Assembly: GCF_964026455.1 (NCBI RefSeq)
Contig: NZ_OZ032152.1
Span: 248,001 to 312,000 of the forward strand
DNA length: 64,000 nt
Direction: 5' to 3'
DNA from: Rickettsia endosymbiont of Lasioglossum villosulum
GTDB taxonomy: Bacteria; Pseudomonadota; Alphaproteobacteria; Rickettsiales; Rickettsiaceae
The notes beneath the pieces are model-generated. The model was not told where the DNA came from, did no database searches, and was given only the letters and a program-made list of their open reading frames with translations. Below are positions 45,441 to 54,880 of the stretch, piece after piece (position 1 is the first letter of the stretch; every line of letters begins with the position of its first letter). A program made the translations under genes and the position numbers.

Positions 45441-46892
45441 ATGGCAGAATTTACACCGATTACAATTGCATATGGGGATGGTATAGGTCCTGAAATAATG
45501 GAAGTCGTGCTTTATATATTACGTAAAGCTGAAGCACGAATCCGTTTAGAAACTATAGAAGTAGGGGAAAAACTCTATGTAAAGCATTATAGTTCAGGTA
45601 TAAGTGAACAAAGTTGGGAGTCGATAGAACGCACGGGAATTATACTTAAAGCTCCGATTACTACGCCGCAAGGAGGAGGATATAAAAGCCTAAATGTTAC
45701 GATTCGTAAAACATTACAACTTTTTGCTAATATTCGCCCCTCTGTTTCGTTTCATCCTTTTACTAAAACTCAGCATCCAAATCTAAACCTAACTATCATA
45801 CGTGAGAATGAGGAAGATTTATATGCCGGTATAGAATACCGCCAGACGCATAATATGTATGAATCAGTTAAGCTTATTAGCCGTACCGGTTGCGAGAAAA
45901 TTATCAGATATGCCTTTGAGTATGCAGTAAAAAATAACCGCAAAAAAGTTACTTGTTTAAGTAAGGATAATATCATGAAATTTTCCGATGGGATTTTTCA
46001 TAAAGTATTTAATGAAATTGCCAAAGAATATCCGCAAATCAATAATGAACATTATATTATCGATATCGGCACTGCAAGGCTTGCGACTAAACCGGAAATA
46101 TTTGATGTTATCGTAACTTCTAATTTGTATGGTGATATTATTTCTGACGTAGCAGCTGAAATTTCAGGTTCGGTAGGCTTAGCTGGTTCTGCCAATATCG
46201 GAGAGCATTATGCAATGTTTGAAGCAGTACACGGAAGTGCTCCTGATATTGCAAGTCAAGACATCGCAAACCCATCAGGGCTATTAAATGCTGCTATAAT
46301 GATGTTAGTGCATATAGGGCAGGGTGATATTGCCACTCTAATCGAAAATGCTTGGAAGAAGACTATAGAAGATGGCATGCATACAGCAGATATATATAAT
46401 AAAGACCATTCTACTAAAAAGGTCGGCACAAAAGAATTCGCCGAGGAAGTAGTAAAAAGGCTAGGTCAGAAGCCAGAGAAATTAGCTAAAGCAGATTATC
46501 CGTTAGTTACTAAAAAGCAGGAAAGTAATACCACATATAAAATCAACACTAAAGAATCGAAAAAATTAGTCGGCACGGATATATTTGTAAATATGAATGT
46601 CGCTTCTGCTCATGATATAGCTGATAAGGTAAATAAGCTTGATCTCGGTAATTTTGAGCTGAAAACAATCTCTTCTAAAGGACTGAAATTATGGCCTCGT
46701 GATACAAGATTCGAGACCATATCCGATCATTGGTGTTGTCGTTTTATGGCTAAAGACGGAAAAGAATTAAAGCATTTAGATATAACAAAATTACTTGAGA
46801 CCTTAAGCAAAGCAAATATCGACTTTATCAAAGTAGAAAATCTTTTTGAGTTTGATGGTAAAGCTGGATATAGCTTAGCCCAAGGGGAATAA
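45441..46892 (+). CDS. icd: Isocitrate dehydrogenase (NADP-dependent type)
   Basis: 483 residues. Conserved ITIAYGDGIGPEIMEV, the substrate loop KSLNVTIRKTLQLFANIRPS, IRENEEDLYAGIEY, DVIVTSNLYGDIISDVAAEISGSVGLAGSANIG and FEAVHGSAPDIA. About 150 C-terminal residues beyond the common core form an extra domain, usual for the long alphaproteobacterial form. TCA-cycle step from isocitrate to 2-oxoglutarate; cofactor choice is inferred from the family. AATAAGTATCAAT precedes the ATG. Confidence 0.93.
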   Translation: MAEFTPITIAYGDGIGPEIMEVVLYILRKAEARIRLETIEVGEKLYVKHYSSGISEQSWESIERTGIILKAPITTPQGGGYKSLNVTIRKTLQLFANIRPSVSFHPFTKTQHPNLNLTIIRENEEDLYAGIEYRQTHNMYESVKLISRTGCEKIIRYAFEYAVKNNRKKVTCLSKDNIMKFSDGIFHKVFNEIAKEYPQINNEHYIIDIGTARLATKPEIFDVIVTSNLYGDIISDVAAEISGSVGLAGSANIGEHYAMFEAVHGSAPDIASQDIANPSGLLNAAIMMLVHIGQGDIATLIENAWKKTIEDGMHTADIYNKDHSTKKVGTKEFAEEVVKRLGQKPEKLAKADYPLVTKKQESNTTYKINTKESKKLVGTDIFVNMNVASAHDIADKVNKLDLGNFELKTISSKGLKLWPRDTRFETISDHWCCRFMAKDGKELKHLDITKLLETLSKANIDFIKVENLFEFDGKAGYSLAQGE

Positions 46893-46929
46893 GGGTTCTC
46901 AAAATGTCATCCTGCGACTTGTCCAGCAC

Positions 46930-47023
46930 CGTCATTGCGAGCGAATGAAATGAGCGTGGCAATCTCATGAAGTAAGACTCCTGAGATTGCCGCGTCAAGG
47001 CTTTGCCTTTCCTCGCAATGACG
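46930..47023. repeat. RPE after icd
   Basis: CGTCATTGCGAGCGAATG...CTTTCCTCGCAATGACG hairpin with the CAATCTCATGAAG/GAGATTGCC inner stem. The flank GTCATCCTGCGACTTGTCC is part of another family. Confidence 0.85.
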
Positions 47024-47052
47024 GAAAAACTTAAACACATAAATAATAATAT

Positions 47053-47808
47053 ATGCACAACATCACCTCCTCATTTCCAGTTGCTAGCTCAGCTTCAGAA
47101 ATTCTTGAGTTAATAAAAAATATCCCCGCCGAGGCATTAATTTTTCTAGATGTAGACGATACTATTATAACACCGAAATCAGTTACTTTTAGAAAACCGC
47201 CCTATAATCAAATGCTTGATAGAATTAAGGCAAACAAAAGTAATTATGATAATTTTGAAGAGATTGTCAGTAATTGGCGTTTGCAGCGGAAAGTGATACT
47301 GATTGATGAAGAATGGGTGCAGGTTTTAAATACTCTTAAAAAAAATTATTTCGTTTATGCCCTTACACAGATGAGTACAGGGAAATTTGGCAATATTCCA
47401 TCCATGCAAGAATGGCGATATGAAGAATTAAAAAGTTTAGGTATAGAATTTTCTGACAATGAAAAATTGGCAATTTTTAGTCCAGCTAAAAAAGATGAGG
47501 CAGTTTTTTATAAAGGAATATTTATAACAGGTAACCATTCAAAAAGTGGTACTTTAGCCAAATTTTCTAAAGAGCTACAAGCTAGTTTTATCGTGTTTGT
47601 TGATGATCGCAAAAATCATATAGAAGATATGCAAAATTATTGCGAAAAGAATAATATCGGCTTTTTAGGTATTTTGTTTGAGGGACTTAAAAATTTATCA
47701 GGGGAGCCTGATCCAAAACTTGCCAAGTTTCAAGAGCAATATTTGATAGAAAATGCTGAATGGCTTGAGGATAATGAAGCTCATAAGCTTATGGCAGAGA
47801 GTAGTTAG
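47053..47808 (+). CDS. DUF2608 protein (HAD-like)
   Basis: 251 residues. HAD motif I FLDVDDTIITP is followed by motif II-like YALTQMS and an acidic VFVDDRKNHIEDM, the pattern of DUF2608 proteins found in Rickettsia, Chlamydia and Legionella. Substrate unknown. No signal peptide. A small gene follows at 47882 and shares similarly placed acidic DIDDD residues. Confidence 0.8.
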   Translation: MHNITSSFPVASSASEILELIKNIPAEALIFLDVDDTIITPKSVTFRKPPYNQMLDRIKANKSNYDNFEEIVSNWRLQRKVILIDEEWVQVLNTLKKNYFVYALTQMSTGKFGNIPSMQEWRYEELKSLGIEFSDNEKLAIFSPAKKDEAVFYKGIFITGNHSKSGTLAKFSKELQASFIVFVDDRKNHIEDMQNYCEKNNIGFLGILFEGLKNLSGEPDPKLAKFQEQYLIENAEWLEDNEAHKLMAESS

Positions 47809-47881
47809 GTTATTCATGCATAGGTCTTGTTCCAACCCTGTCATCCCGTGGTGGATGAATAAAATTAAAAGAGATAATAAA

Positions 47882-48208
47882 ATGAGTGTAGTTTATAAGG
47901 TGGAAAATTTGGAAGATGCACGAGATTTTTTATCTTCTGCACAAGGTGAGTATATATTAACAAATTCTGAAAGCAGTGTAAAATATTATGGTATGTTAGT
48001 AGTTGATCATATGCTTGAAACTTTACAAAAAGAATTTCCTAAAAAAGTTATAGATGTTATTGTGGATATTGATGATGACCATGCAGCTTTGTTTACTGCA
48101 ATGAAACTAAATTATAAAAATATAGTATATACGGGTAACTCAGACGAGGCGAAGAAACAGCTGTATCTGTCATCCCACGACTTGATCGCGGGATCTTATA
48201 ACCTGTAA
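47882..48208 (+). CDS. Small hypothetical protein with RPE-encoded C-terminus
   Basis: 108 residues from the ATG at 47882 (a longer start at 47753 would overlap the DUF2608 gene). Body: MSVVYKVENLEDARDFLSSA...VIDVIVDIDDDHAAL, resembling a fragment of a DUF2608/HAD-like protein in style, with DIDDDH. The last ~13 residues (LSSHDLIAGSYNL) are translated from the RPE at 48169, so the original C-terminus was cut off by insertion. It may be non-functional. Confidence 0.55.
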   Translation: MSVVYKVENLEDARDFLSSAQGEYILTNSESSVKYYGMLVVDHMLETLQKEFPKKVIDVIVDIDDDHAALFTAMKLNYKNIVYTGNSDEAKKQLYLSSHDLIAGSYNL

Positions 48209-48240
48209 TAAAAGACCCCGTGGTCAAGCCACGGGGTGAC
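48169..48240. repeat. RPE (short form) between a small gene and recO
   Basis: 72-bp hairpin GTCATCCCACGACTTGATC...GGTCAAGCCACGGGGTGAC that supplies the stop codon of the upstream gene. Confidence 0.82.
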
Positions 48241-48259
48241 ATTAAGTAATAAAAAAACC

Positions 48260-48979
48260 ATGAACATAAAAGATATAGGAGTAATAATTGCTAAAAAACC
48301 ATTAAAGGAAAATACGTTTATTATTACAGTTTTTACCAAAAATCATGGTTTATATTCAGGTGTTGCAAAAGAATCTTCGAAAAAAAGCAAGTTTATATAT
48401 CAAGAAGGTAATGTAGTAGATTTTTTATGGCAAGCAAGACTTCATGAACATATCGGAATTGCCAAATGCGAGCTTGTCAAATCTTATACCGGTCATTTTA
48501 TTATAAATAAAGCTAAGCTATATGCTTTTAATTCCGTCATATCTTTAATCAAAGAGTTATTTCACGAAAGAGAAGAGCATTATAATTTTTTCTCATTGCT
48601 AATAAACTATCTGGATAATCTAGCAAAAAATTTTTGTTTTCATGATTATATTAATTTTGAGCTAGCACTGCTTGCTGAAATGGGCTATGAACTTGACTTT
48701 ACTAAATGCGGTGTTAGCAATACTACACAAGATTTAGCTTATCTATCACCTAAATCAGGCAGAGCTGTATCATATGAGGTAGGAACACCTTATAAAGATA
48801 AATTATTACCTTTGCCAAAATTTCTGCTATCTGGTAATGACAAAATTACCTTAGAAGAAAAAAGGCAAGCTTTAAGCTTAACAAGTTACTTCTTTAATAG
48901 ATATTTATTCCATAATCACAGACAGCTTGAGATAAGACAAGTTTTTGTAGAATATATACTTGTTGCTACTACTGCTTAA
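48260..48979 (+). CDS. recO: DNA repair protein RecO
   Basis: 239 residues from ATG 48260, where the family start [14 protein letters not shown] begins; an earlier in-frame GTG-type start at 48236 reads through the RPE. OB-fold N-terminus ([30 protein letters not shown]) and a helical C-terminal domain ending in YFFNRYLFH. It loads RecA in the RecFOR pathway; RecJ is encoded 2 kb away. No Zn-finger Cys set is visible. Confidence 0.9.
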   Translation: MNIKDIGVIIAKKPLKENTFIITVFTKNHGLYSGVAKESSKKSKFIYQEGNVVDFLWQARLHEHIGIAKCELVKSYTGHFIINKAKLYAFNSVISLIKELFHEREEHYNFFSLLINYLDNLAKNFCFHDYINFELALLAEMGYELDFTKCGVSNTTQDLAYLSPKSGRAVSYEVGTPYKDKLLPLPKFLLSGNDKITLEEKRQALSLTSYFFNRYLFHNHRQLEIRQVFVEYILVATTA

Positions 48980-49009
48980 GAGCTGCTTGCTTGGATCAGC
49001 TCCATTTCT

Positions 49010-49152
49010 GTCATGCCGTGGCTTGGGAACTAGATCCAGAAAATAATAAAAAATACTAATTTTATTAGTATTTTTTAACTAGATTGCTTCGTCAATTATT
49101 TGATAATTTCCTCGCAATGACGAGACTTTTTTAAAACTGTCCGGTACTATAG
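49010..49152. repeat. RPE mosaic and solo mobile-element end
   Basis: 49010-49122 combines the start of one RPE (GTCATGCCGTGGC...) with the end of another (GATTGCTTCGTCAATT...CTCGCAATGACG). Directly after, AAACTGTCCGGTACTATA (49135-49152) matches the right end of the element at 41547; no left end is present, so this is a truncated copy. Confidence 0.75.
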
Positions 49153-49175
49153 AATAAATCACAATTTACAATAAA

Positions 49176-49736
49176 TTAACGTACTCTACCAGTTGCTGGG
49201 CTTTTTTGTAATGAATCACTAACTGCTGCCCCAAAATCCTTTACACTTGTAGCAAGCTTACCATTGGCTATAGCAGAATTTACAGCTGCACTAACAGTAA
49301 CTTTTATTACTTCACATCCAGCAAGTACAACTCCCCATGCAGCTTTCAAAATCTTATTTTCACCTACAAAACCATGCAATTTTTCTTGTGCTTTTTCTGC
49401 TTGATCAGTTACAAACTTTTGTAACTTACCAAGCGGAGTATTTTTTTCTAAATGTTCAGCTAAATTTTTTATAGGTGACGAGATAATTTCATCAATATTA
49501 TTTTTGACATTTTCAGTATGATTTTTGAATTCTTCACTAATAATATTAAAATCTTTCATAGCATTTAAAAGAGCTTTGTTTGTTGGATCTTTACTTATTG
49601 CTTTTTTTAAACTCTCTATTATTTTATCAAAATTATTATTAACTTCTGTTAATTTTATCCCGATATCATTAAATTTTATTTCTTCTTTATTTTGTTTTTC
49701 GGGTTCTTGTCCCCCTATAGTAATTTCTCTTACCAT
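49176..49736 (-). CDS. Hypothetical protein, coiled-coil with hydrophobic C-terminal third
   Basis: 186 residues. Residues ~25-110 are strongly helical and charged (FDKIIESLKKAISKDPTNKALLNAM), followed by an Ala/Val/Gly-rich part (KAAWGVVLAGCEVIKVTVSAAVNSAIA) that could be an amphipathic or membrane-active segment, then a short KSPATGRVR tail. No family recognised. It stands alone, downstream of the methyltransferase gene. Confidence 0.6.
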   Translation of the reverse strand: MVREITIGGQEPEKQNKEEIKFNDIGIKLTEVNNNFDKIIESLKKAISKDPTNKALLNAMKDFNIISEEFKNHTENVKNNIDEIISSPIKNLAEHLEKNTPLGKLQKFVTDQAEKAQEKLHGFVGENKILKAAWGVVLAGCEVIKVTVSAAVNSAIANGKLATSVKDFGAAVSDSLQKSPATGRVR

Positions 49737-49799
49737 TTTTTTACTCCAAAATTATTTACTTAAAGATAATTAAGATTTCAGAAATGTCAACAATACTCT

Positions 49800-51137
49800 T
49801 TATAAACTTTTTGACTTTAATAACAAAATATTTGTACTAAGTAACGGGGCAAATACATTTTTGACTTCGTTTAATAATGCTTTATTGCTTATATCTTTAT
49901 TTAATTCTTTACGCACTATATCAAATATCTCTCCTAAGCTTCTTTCCTCTGCCATATATTTAAATATGTATTTAGTATTAGCTAATATCGACATTGAGAT
50001 ATTAACATTATTTAATACGCCATTATTAATAGTAAAATTAATAACATTACTTATTGTTGAAGCATTAGATTCTAGATACTCATAAATTTGTTTAGCAAAA
50101 TTAGTGATATTATAGAAATAAGGCACATTATCAAGATCATCAAGTGATGCTACACTATCTTTTTGATTTGATATATAAAAAGAGTGTTTAGTAATATTAC
50201 CAGTAAGTATTTCACAAATTGCTTCTTGAGCTACTTTATCCATTTTCTTAATTTTTTGCAAAAGGGATGAATCTTTTATATAATTTTCTGGTTTTAATAA
50301 AACTTTCTCAATCGGATCAAGATAATCAACAAAATTTAAACTGGCATTTTCTACAAGTTTATATAACTCAGGAATAGAATAGGCTTTATCTCGTTTATGC
50401 AAAAACATGTCATAAACTTCAGCTTCACTCAAATTTTTATAATTTGAAAATAATTCCCAACCTCTTTTATGCCAATTGGTAGCAGGCAAATTATCTAAAA
50501 TTAATTTTCCGTTTATCACCTCTTCGACACGGTTTTTAGCATCTTTATTCACCATATTCATTAAATCTTGAATCTGATAAACACCGGTACGACCATATTT
50601 TGCGTATACCATCAAACCCATACCACCTTCTGGCTTTAAAGAATCCTTTAGATTTTTTAATCCCATATCGGGATTTGCTAAATGATTAAGTGCATCGGTA
50701 CAATTTATGTAATCAAATTTTCCAAGTTTTAGATTAGGTATATTTAATATAGAATCGTTAACCCATTTGATGTTTTTAAGACCACGTATTTCAGCACGTT
50801 TTTGTGCTACTTCCATACTAGACTTGTTTAAATCCAAATATATTATCTCGGCATTTTTATTTTTCAGCTGATCTGCAAGATAAATAGCCGAATCACCTGT
50901 ACCGCCACCAGCTATTAGACATCTAAAATCATTATCAAAATTTTCTTTACCTTTATATAAAAAATGATTTAACTCTCCTAAAAACTCACCGCAAACATTA
51001 AGTAAACGTTCTTTTTCTTGATTTGGATCTCTAAATGGATGGGGATAGTTTTGATAATGCTCTTCGACTTTGGCTAAATCTTTTGAAATTTTTGTAGAAG
51101 CATCTTTTATTTTTTTAAAATTGCTTATAAACATCAT
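49800..51137 (-). CDS. Class I SAM-dependent methyltransferase
   Basis: 445 residues. Motif I is DFRCLIAGGGTGDSAIYLADQL (~64-85) with the acidic IIYLDLNKSS as motif II, and YINCTDALNHLANPD as motif IV region: a SAM-binding Rossmann fold in residues ~60-190. The C-terminal ~220 residues are helical and not recognised. Substrate unknown. It begins 2 bases after recJ stops, on the same strand, so the two are one operon. Confidence 0.82.
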   Translation of the reverse strand: MMFISNFKKIKDASTKISKDLAKVEEHYQNYPHPFRDPNQEKERLLNVCGEFLGELNHFLYKGKENFDNDFRCLIAGGGTGDSAIYLADQLKNKNAEIIYLDLNKSSMEVAQKRAEIRGLKNIKWVNDSILNIPNLKLGKFDYINCTDALNHLANPDMGLKNLKDSLKPEGGMGLMVYAKYGRTGVYQIQDLMNMVNKDAKNRVEEVINGKLILDNLPATNWHKRGWELFSNYKNLSEAEVYDMFLHKRDKAYSIPELYKLVENASLNFVDYLDPIEKVLLKPENYIKDSSLLQKIKKMDKVAQEAICEILTGNITKHSFYISNQKDSVASLDDLDNVPYFYNITNFAKQIYEYLESNASTISNVINFTINNGVLNNVNISMSILANTKYIFKYMAEERSLGEIFDIVRKELNKDISNKALLNEVKNVFAPLLSTNILLLKSKSL

Positions 51138-51139
51138 TT

Positions 51140-52897
51140 TTAAGTTATTATTACATCTTTTATAATTAACTGAATAGTATAATTATTTTGCCAATTATTT
51201 GTCTTTAATGTTCCTAATACTGAAATATTATGTGCTTTAGGACTAAGTAATACCTCTTCAAATGAAGTACCTAACGAATTAAAAGCAATAGCTTGTAATG
51301 CTTTACTACTGGAACTTTTTTTATTCGGAGCAAACAAGCATCTAATATGCTTACTTCCCACTATATCCGCTTTTAATACAAATAAATTATCAAATTTAAA
51401 TATAGGTTCATAATTACCTTGACCAAAAGGCTCCAAAGTACTTAATTCCTCCATTAAAGGTAAGCGGACGCTACTAAGACTTAAATCAAGATCATATTCT
51501 GCTTGCTTATAATTTTCTAGTCTATTTAGACTAATTCTAAAAGCGTTATTTAAAAATTCTTGTAATTCTTGTATTTTTTCGGCAACTACTGTAAAACCTG
51601 CTGCCATGGCGTGTCCTCCGCCTGTAATTAGTAAATTTTTGACTTTAGCATTAATAATCTCAGCACCAAAATCAATACCTAAAATAGAGCGACATGATGC
51701 TTTACCAATTCCGTCATTTAGGGCTATAACTGCTACCGGCTTATCAAACTTCTCTTTAAGTCTTCCTGCAACAATACCTATAACACCGGGATGCCATCCT
51801 TCTTTAACAATAAATAATAAACTATTATCTTGCTGTGTCTTAGCCATTTCCATTGCTTCTTCTATCATCAGCATTTCAATGACTTTACGTTCATTATTAT
51901 GCTTCTCAAGCTCCTCAGCTAATTTAAGAGCTTCATTAGAGCAATTGGTAGATAATAGATTAGCACCTAAACTTGATTTTCCTACTCTACCGCCAGCATT
52001 AATACGCGGGCCTAAAATAAAACCTAAATGATAACATTTTGGGATTTCATTAAGCCCTGCCATATCATATAACGTTTTAATGCCGATATTTTGCCTTTGA
52101 TGCATTATTTTTAAGCCGCTCGATACAAAAGCACGGTTTAACCCAATAAGCTTTACCATATCGCACACAGTACCAAGAGCCACCAAATCCAAATATTTCA
52201 TCAAATTAGGCGGAAGAGTTTTCTCAAAATAATTTTGCTTCTTTAAATCTGATAATATCCCAGTTGCAAATAAAAAAGCAACCCCTACAGCTGCAAGATG
52301 TTTACATTCACTTGTCTCATCAACACGATTCGGATTCACTATAGCTACCGCTTCAGGTAATATTTCAGTAGCTATATGATGATCAATAACGATTACGTCA
52401 AGCCCTGCATCCTTTGCGTATTTCAAGGCTTCATGAGCCATCGCACCACAATCAACTGTTATTAATAATTCAGTGCCGTTATCTTTAATTTTTTGCATAG
52501 CAGAAGGAGTAGGACCGTACCCTTCAGCTATACGATCAGGGACATAAATATCACAAACAATATTTAAATCTTTGAAAACATTTTTAAGTAATGCTGACGA
52601 AGTAGCACCATCGACGTCATAATCGGCAAATATACATATTTTTTGCTTATTTAAGATAGCTTTAATAGCTCTATCTACTGCCTTTTGCATATCAAGTAGA
52701 TGGAAAGGATCAGGAAGCAAATTCTTGATTTTCGGCATTAAAAAATCTTCTGCCTTAGCTATATCATCAATCCTTAAAGATATCATTCTAGCAAGCAAAT
52801 CACTGATTTTAAAACTACGGCATAATTCTATGACTATCTCCTCGTTAACGCTTCTACGCTGCCATATTTTACCATTTATAGATGCTTGCGATTTCAT
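51140..52897 (-). CDS. recJ: Single-stranded-DNA-specific exonuclease RecJ
   Basis: 585 residues. DHH motifs in order: FADYDVDGATSSALL, LITVDCGAM, VIVIDHHIA, AVAIVNPNR, GTVCDMV, and the DHHA1 domain with GGGHAMAAGFTV. 5'-to-3' exonuclease acting with RecFOR and mismatch repair; two metal ions are bound by the conserved Asp/His residues, all present. Length fits the family (577 in E. coli). Confidence 0.95.
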   Translation of the reverse strand: MKSQASINGKIWQRRSVNEEIVIELCRSFKISDLLARMISLRIDDIAKAEDFLMPKIKNLLPDPFHLLDMQKAVDRAIKAILNKQKICIFADYDVDGATSSALLKNVFKDLNIVCDIYVPDRIAEGYGPTPSAMQKIKDNGTELLITVDCGAMAHEALKYAKDAGLDVIVIDHHIATEILPEAVAIVNPNRVDETSECKHLAAVGVAFLFATGILSDLKKQNYFEKTLPPNLMKYLDLVALGTVCDMVKLIGLNRAFVSSGLKIMHQRQNIGIKTLYDMAGLNEIPKCYHLGFILGPRINAGGRVGKSSLGANLLSTNCSNEALKLAEELEKHNNERKVIEMLMIEEAMEMAKTQQDNSLLFIVKEGWHPGVIGIVAGRLKEKFDKPVAVIALNDGIGKASCRSILGIDFGAEIINAKVKNLLITGGGHAMAAGFTVVAEKIQELQEFLNNAFRISLNRLENYKQAEYDLDLSLSSVRLPLMEELSTLEPFGQGNYEPIFKFDNLFVLKADIVGSKHIRCLFAPNKKSSSSKALQAIAFNSLGTSFEEVLLSPKAHNISVLGTLKTNNWQNNYTIQLIIKDVIIT

Positions 52898-52933
52898 TAA
52901 TTACCTAAATTGTTTAAACGTTTTCATATGATG

Positions 52934-53263
52934 TTAGGTAATTATACAACAAAAATCATCATTTTTACCCATACAATCAAACGTACCACAATCACTTTCC
53001 TTTTCTGAATCTAAAATTTTTGTTTGACTATTATTATCACTATCCTTGTGCTCTTTTAATGAGTCTGTATCAGCAGTGATACTAATTATTTCTAAATCTT
53101 CATCATTATACTTATCTTTTTTATTTAACAAGTTTAATTCATTACTATTTAAACTGTTATTAGAATCAGCTTTTTCTATTCTTACATTTCCAATTGACAC
53201 GCTAGACATTCTACCTTGAGGATCATATGTATATATCGTTATATCATTTTCATCTTTATCCAT
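52934..53263 (-). CDS. Small acidic protein ending in a CaaX-like box
   Basis: 109 residues, acidic and Ser/Asn-rich, no recognised fold. It starts with TYDPQGRMSSV, which resembles one RHS/YD repeat. The C-terminus reads DDFCCIIT: the last four residues CIIT fit a CaaX prenylation box, preceded by another Cys that could be acylated. There is no signal peptide. The gene below it on the same strand (53294) is also hypothetical. Secretion and lipidation in the host are inference. Confidence 0.6.
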   Translation of the reverse strand: MDKDENDITIYTYDPQGRMSSVSIGNVRIEKADSNNSLNSNELNLLNKKDKYNDEDLEIISITADTDSLKEHKDSDNNSQTKILDSEKESDCGTFDCMGKNDDFCCIIT

Positions 53264-53293
53264 ACTTCACCTCTTATAGATTTGTTCTATTTT

Positions 53294-53650
53294 TCATATA
53301 ATTTTAGAACTAAATTCTTGACTCATTCCAGCTAAAATTAAATGGCTTTCCTCTTCCATGTCTAAATAGTTTATATTTAGACAATTATCATTTTTTATTT
53401 TTTGTTCTCTTAAGTGCTTCTTATAAGCATTAATATCTCCTTTACCATCTTTATCAATAAATCCAGCTTTCTTTGCTGATTTCTCTTCTCTATAACCCGC
53501 ATAGGCTGATAAAAGTTCTTCTTTATTATCAGAATTTTTAAAACCAAGTTTTTCTGCTTTAAACTGTAATCTTCTAATTTCTAATCTTTCTTTTGCTAAC
53601 TCTTTGCTTGTTTTATTCTGAGATTCTTTCAATAGTTTACGTTTACCCAT
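53294..53650 (-). CDS. Hypothetical basic protein
   Basis: 118 residues, rich in Lys/Glu, helical (KELAKERLEIRRLQFKAEKLGFKN), with a DKDGKGDINAY loop that only loosely resembles an EF-hand. It starts 9 bases after prfA ends, on the same strand, so is probably read from the prfA message. No function can be given. Confidence 0.6.
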   Translation of the reverse strand: MGKRKLLKESQNKTSKELAKERLEIRRLQFKAEKLGFKNSDNKEELLSAYAGYREEKSAKKAGFIDKDGKGDINAYKKHLREQKIKNDNCLNINYLDMEEESHLILAGMSQEFSSKII

Positions 53651-53659
53651 ATGAACCCT

Positions 53660-54733
53660 TTATATATCTGAAAGCTTCTTAGCCTCATCATTTGCAATTA
53701 AAGCCTCAATAAATTCATCTAACTGTCCGTTAATTACCTCATCTATTTTATAAAGAGTAAGATTTATTCGATGATCCGATACACGTCCTTGTGGAAAATT
53801 ATAAGTACGTATACGCTCCGAACGATCCCCAGAGCCTATTTGCTCACGTCTATTATTGGCTCTTTCTTGATCTTTTTTCCTACGTTCTTCTTCATATATT
53901 CTAGCACGTAAGATCTTTAATGCTTTAGCTTTGTTTTTATGTTGGGATTTTTCATCTTGTAGTGCTACAGTAATACCGGTAGGTATATGTGTTATTCGGA
54001 CAGCAGAATCAGTTGTATTAACGTGCTGCCCTCCTGCTCCTGAAGCTCTATAAGTATCAATTCTTAAATCTTTTTCCTCAAGTTTAATATCAACATCTTC
54101 TACTTCAGGAAGTACAGCAACAGTAGCGGCTGAGGTATGAATACGCCCCTGCGATTCAGTTTCCGGAACACGCTGCACTCTATGGACTCCTGATTCAAAT
54201 TTGAGCTTAGAGAATACATCTTTACCTTTTATAGATGCTGAAACTTCTTTGTATCCCCCTATGCCTGTCTCATCAATAGATAATATCTCAAAACGCCAGC
54301 CCTTTAATTCAGCATATCTTTGATACATATTAAACAGCTTAGCAGCAAAAAGTGCTGCCTCTTCACCGCCTGTGCCTGCTCTAATTTCAATAATAGCACT
54401 TTTACTATCCGCTTCATCTTTTGGCAGTAATGCTATTTTTACGGAACGCTCAAGAGTTGGCAACGAATCTTCAAGATTGCGTATTTCTTCCTCAATCATT
54501 TCTAGAGTTGCCTTATCTAAACTAGGATCTTGCTTAAAATTATTTGCTTCTTCAAGTTCAGCTTTAGCTTTGTTATATTCTTTAATTTTTTGGACAATAT
54601 CTTCAAGGTCAGCATATTCCTTGGAAGCTTTAACAAACTCCTCTCCTCCTATTCCTGAGGATAGTTTTTCACTTAAATCCTCATATTTACCTAAAATTTT
54701 TGTCAGATTGTCCGAAAAGCTTGAAATGTTCAT
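53660..54733 (-). CDS. prfA: Peptide chain release factor 1
   Basis: 357 residues. The GGQ motif lies in [18 protein letters not shown] (~230) and releases the nascent chain; [13 protein letters not shown] and the recognition-domain [18 protein letters not shown] flank it, as do [15 protein letters not shown] and the C-terminal helix. RF1 reads UAA and UAG. Length and domain order match RF1 rather than RF2 and no programmed frameshift is present. Confidence 0.96.
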   Translation of the reverse strand: MNISSFSDNLTKILGKYEDLSEKLSSGIGGEEFVKASKEYADLEDIVQKIKEYNKAKAELEEANNFKQDPSLDKATLEMIEEEIRNLEDSLPTLERSVKIALLPKDEADSKSAIIEIRAGTGGEEAALFAAKLFNMYQRYAELKGWRFEILSIDETGIGGYKEVSASIKGKDVFSKLKFESGVHRVQRVPETESQGRIHTSAATVAVLPEVEDVDIKLEEKDLRIDTYRASGAGGQHVNTTDSAVRITHIPTGITVALQDEKSQHKNKAKALKILRARIYEEERRKKDQERANNRREQIGSGDRSERIRTYNFPQGRVSDHRINLTLYKIDEVINGQLDEFIEALIANDEAKKLSDI

Positions 54734-54768
54734 ATTATTTTATTCGTGATTTATTTGTGGTGAGGTAT

Positions 54769-54870
54769 CGTCATTGCGAACGACCGCAGGGAGTGCGGCA
54801 ATCTCATGAAACAATATTAGGACTTCTGAGATTGCTTCGTCGAAACTTTCAGTTTCTTCTCGCAATGACG
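54769..54870. repeat. RPE between pdhC and prfA
   Basis: CGTCATTGCGAACGACCGCAGGG...TTCTTCTCGCAATGACG hairpin, one of the CGTCATTGCGA family. It lies in the 147-base gap between the two minus-strand genes. Confidence 0.85.
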
Positions 54871-54880
54871 GTGAATGAGA

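Noticed and set aside
53440..53475. EF-hand in the hypothetical protein (DKDGKGDINAY)
   Set aside because: Positions 5 and 12 of the loop do not hold the required ligands; a single weak match is not enough.
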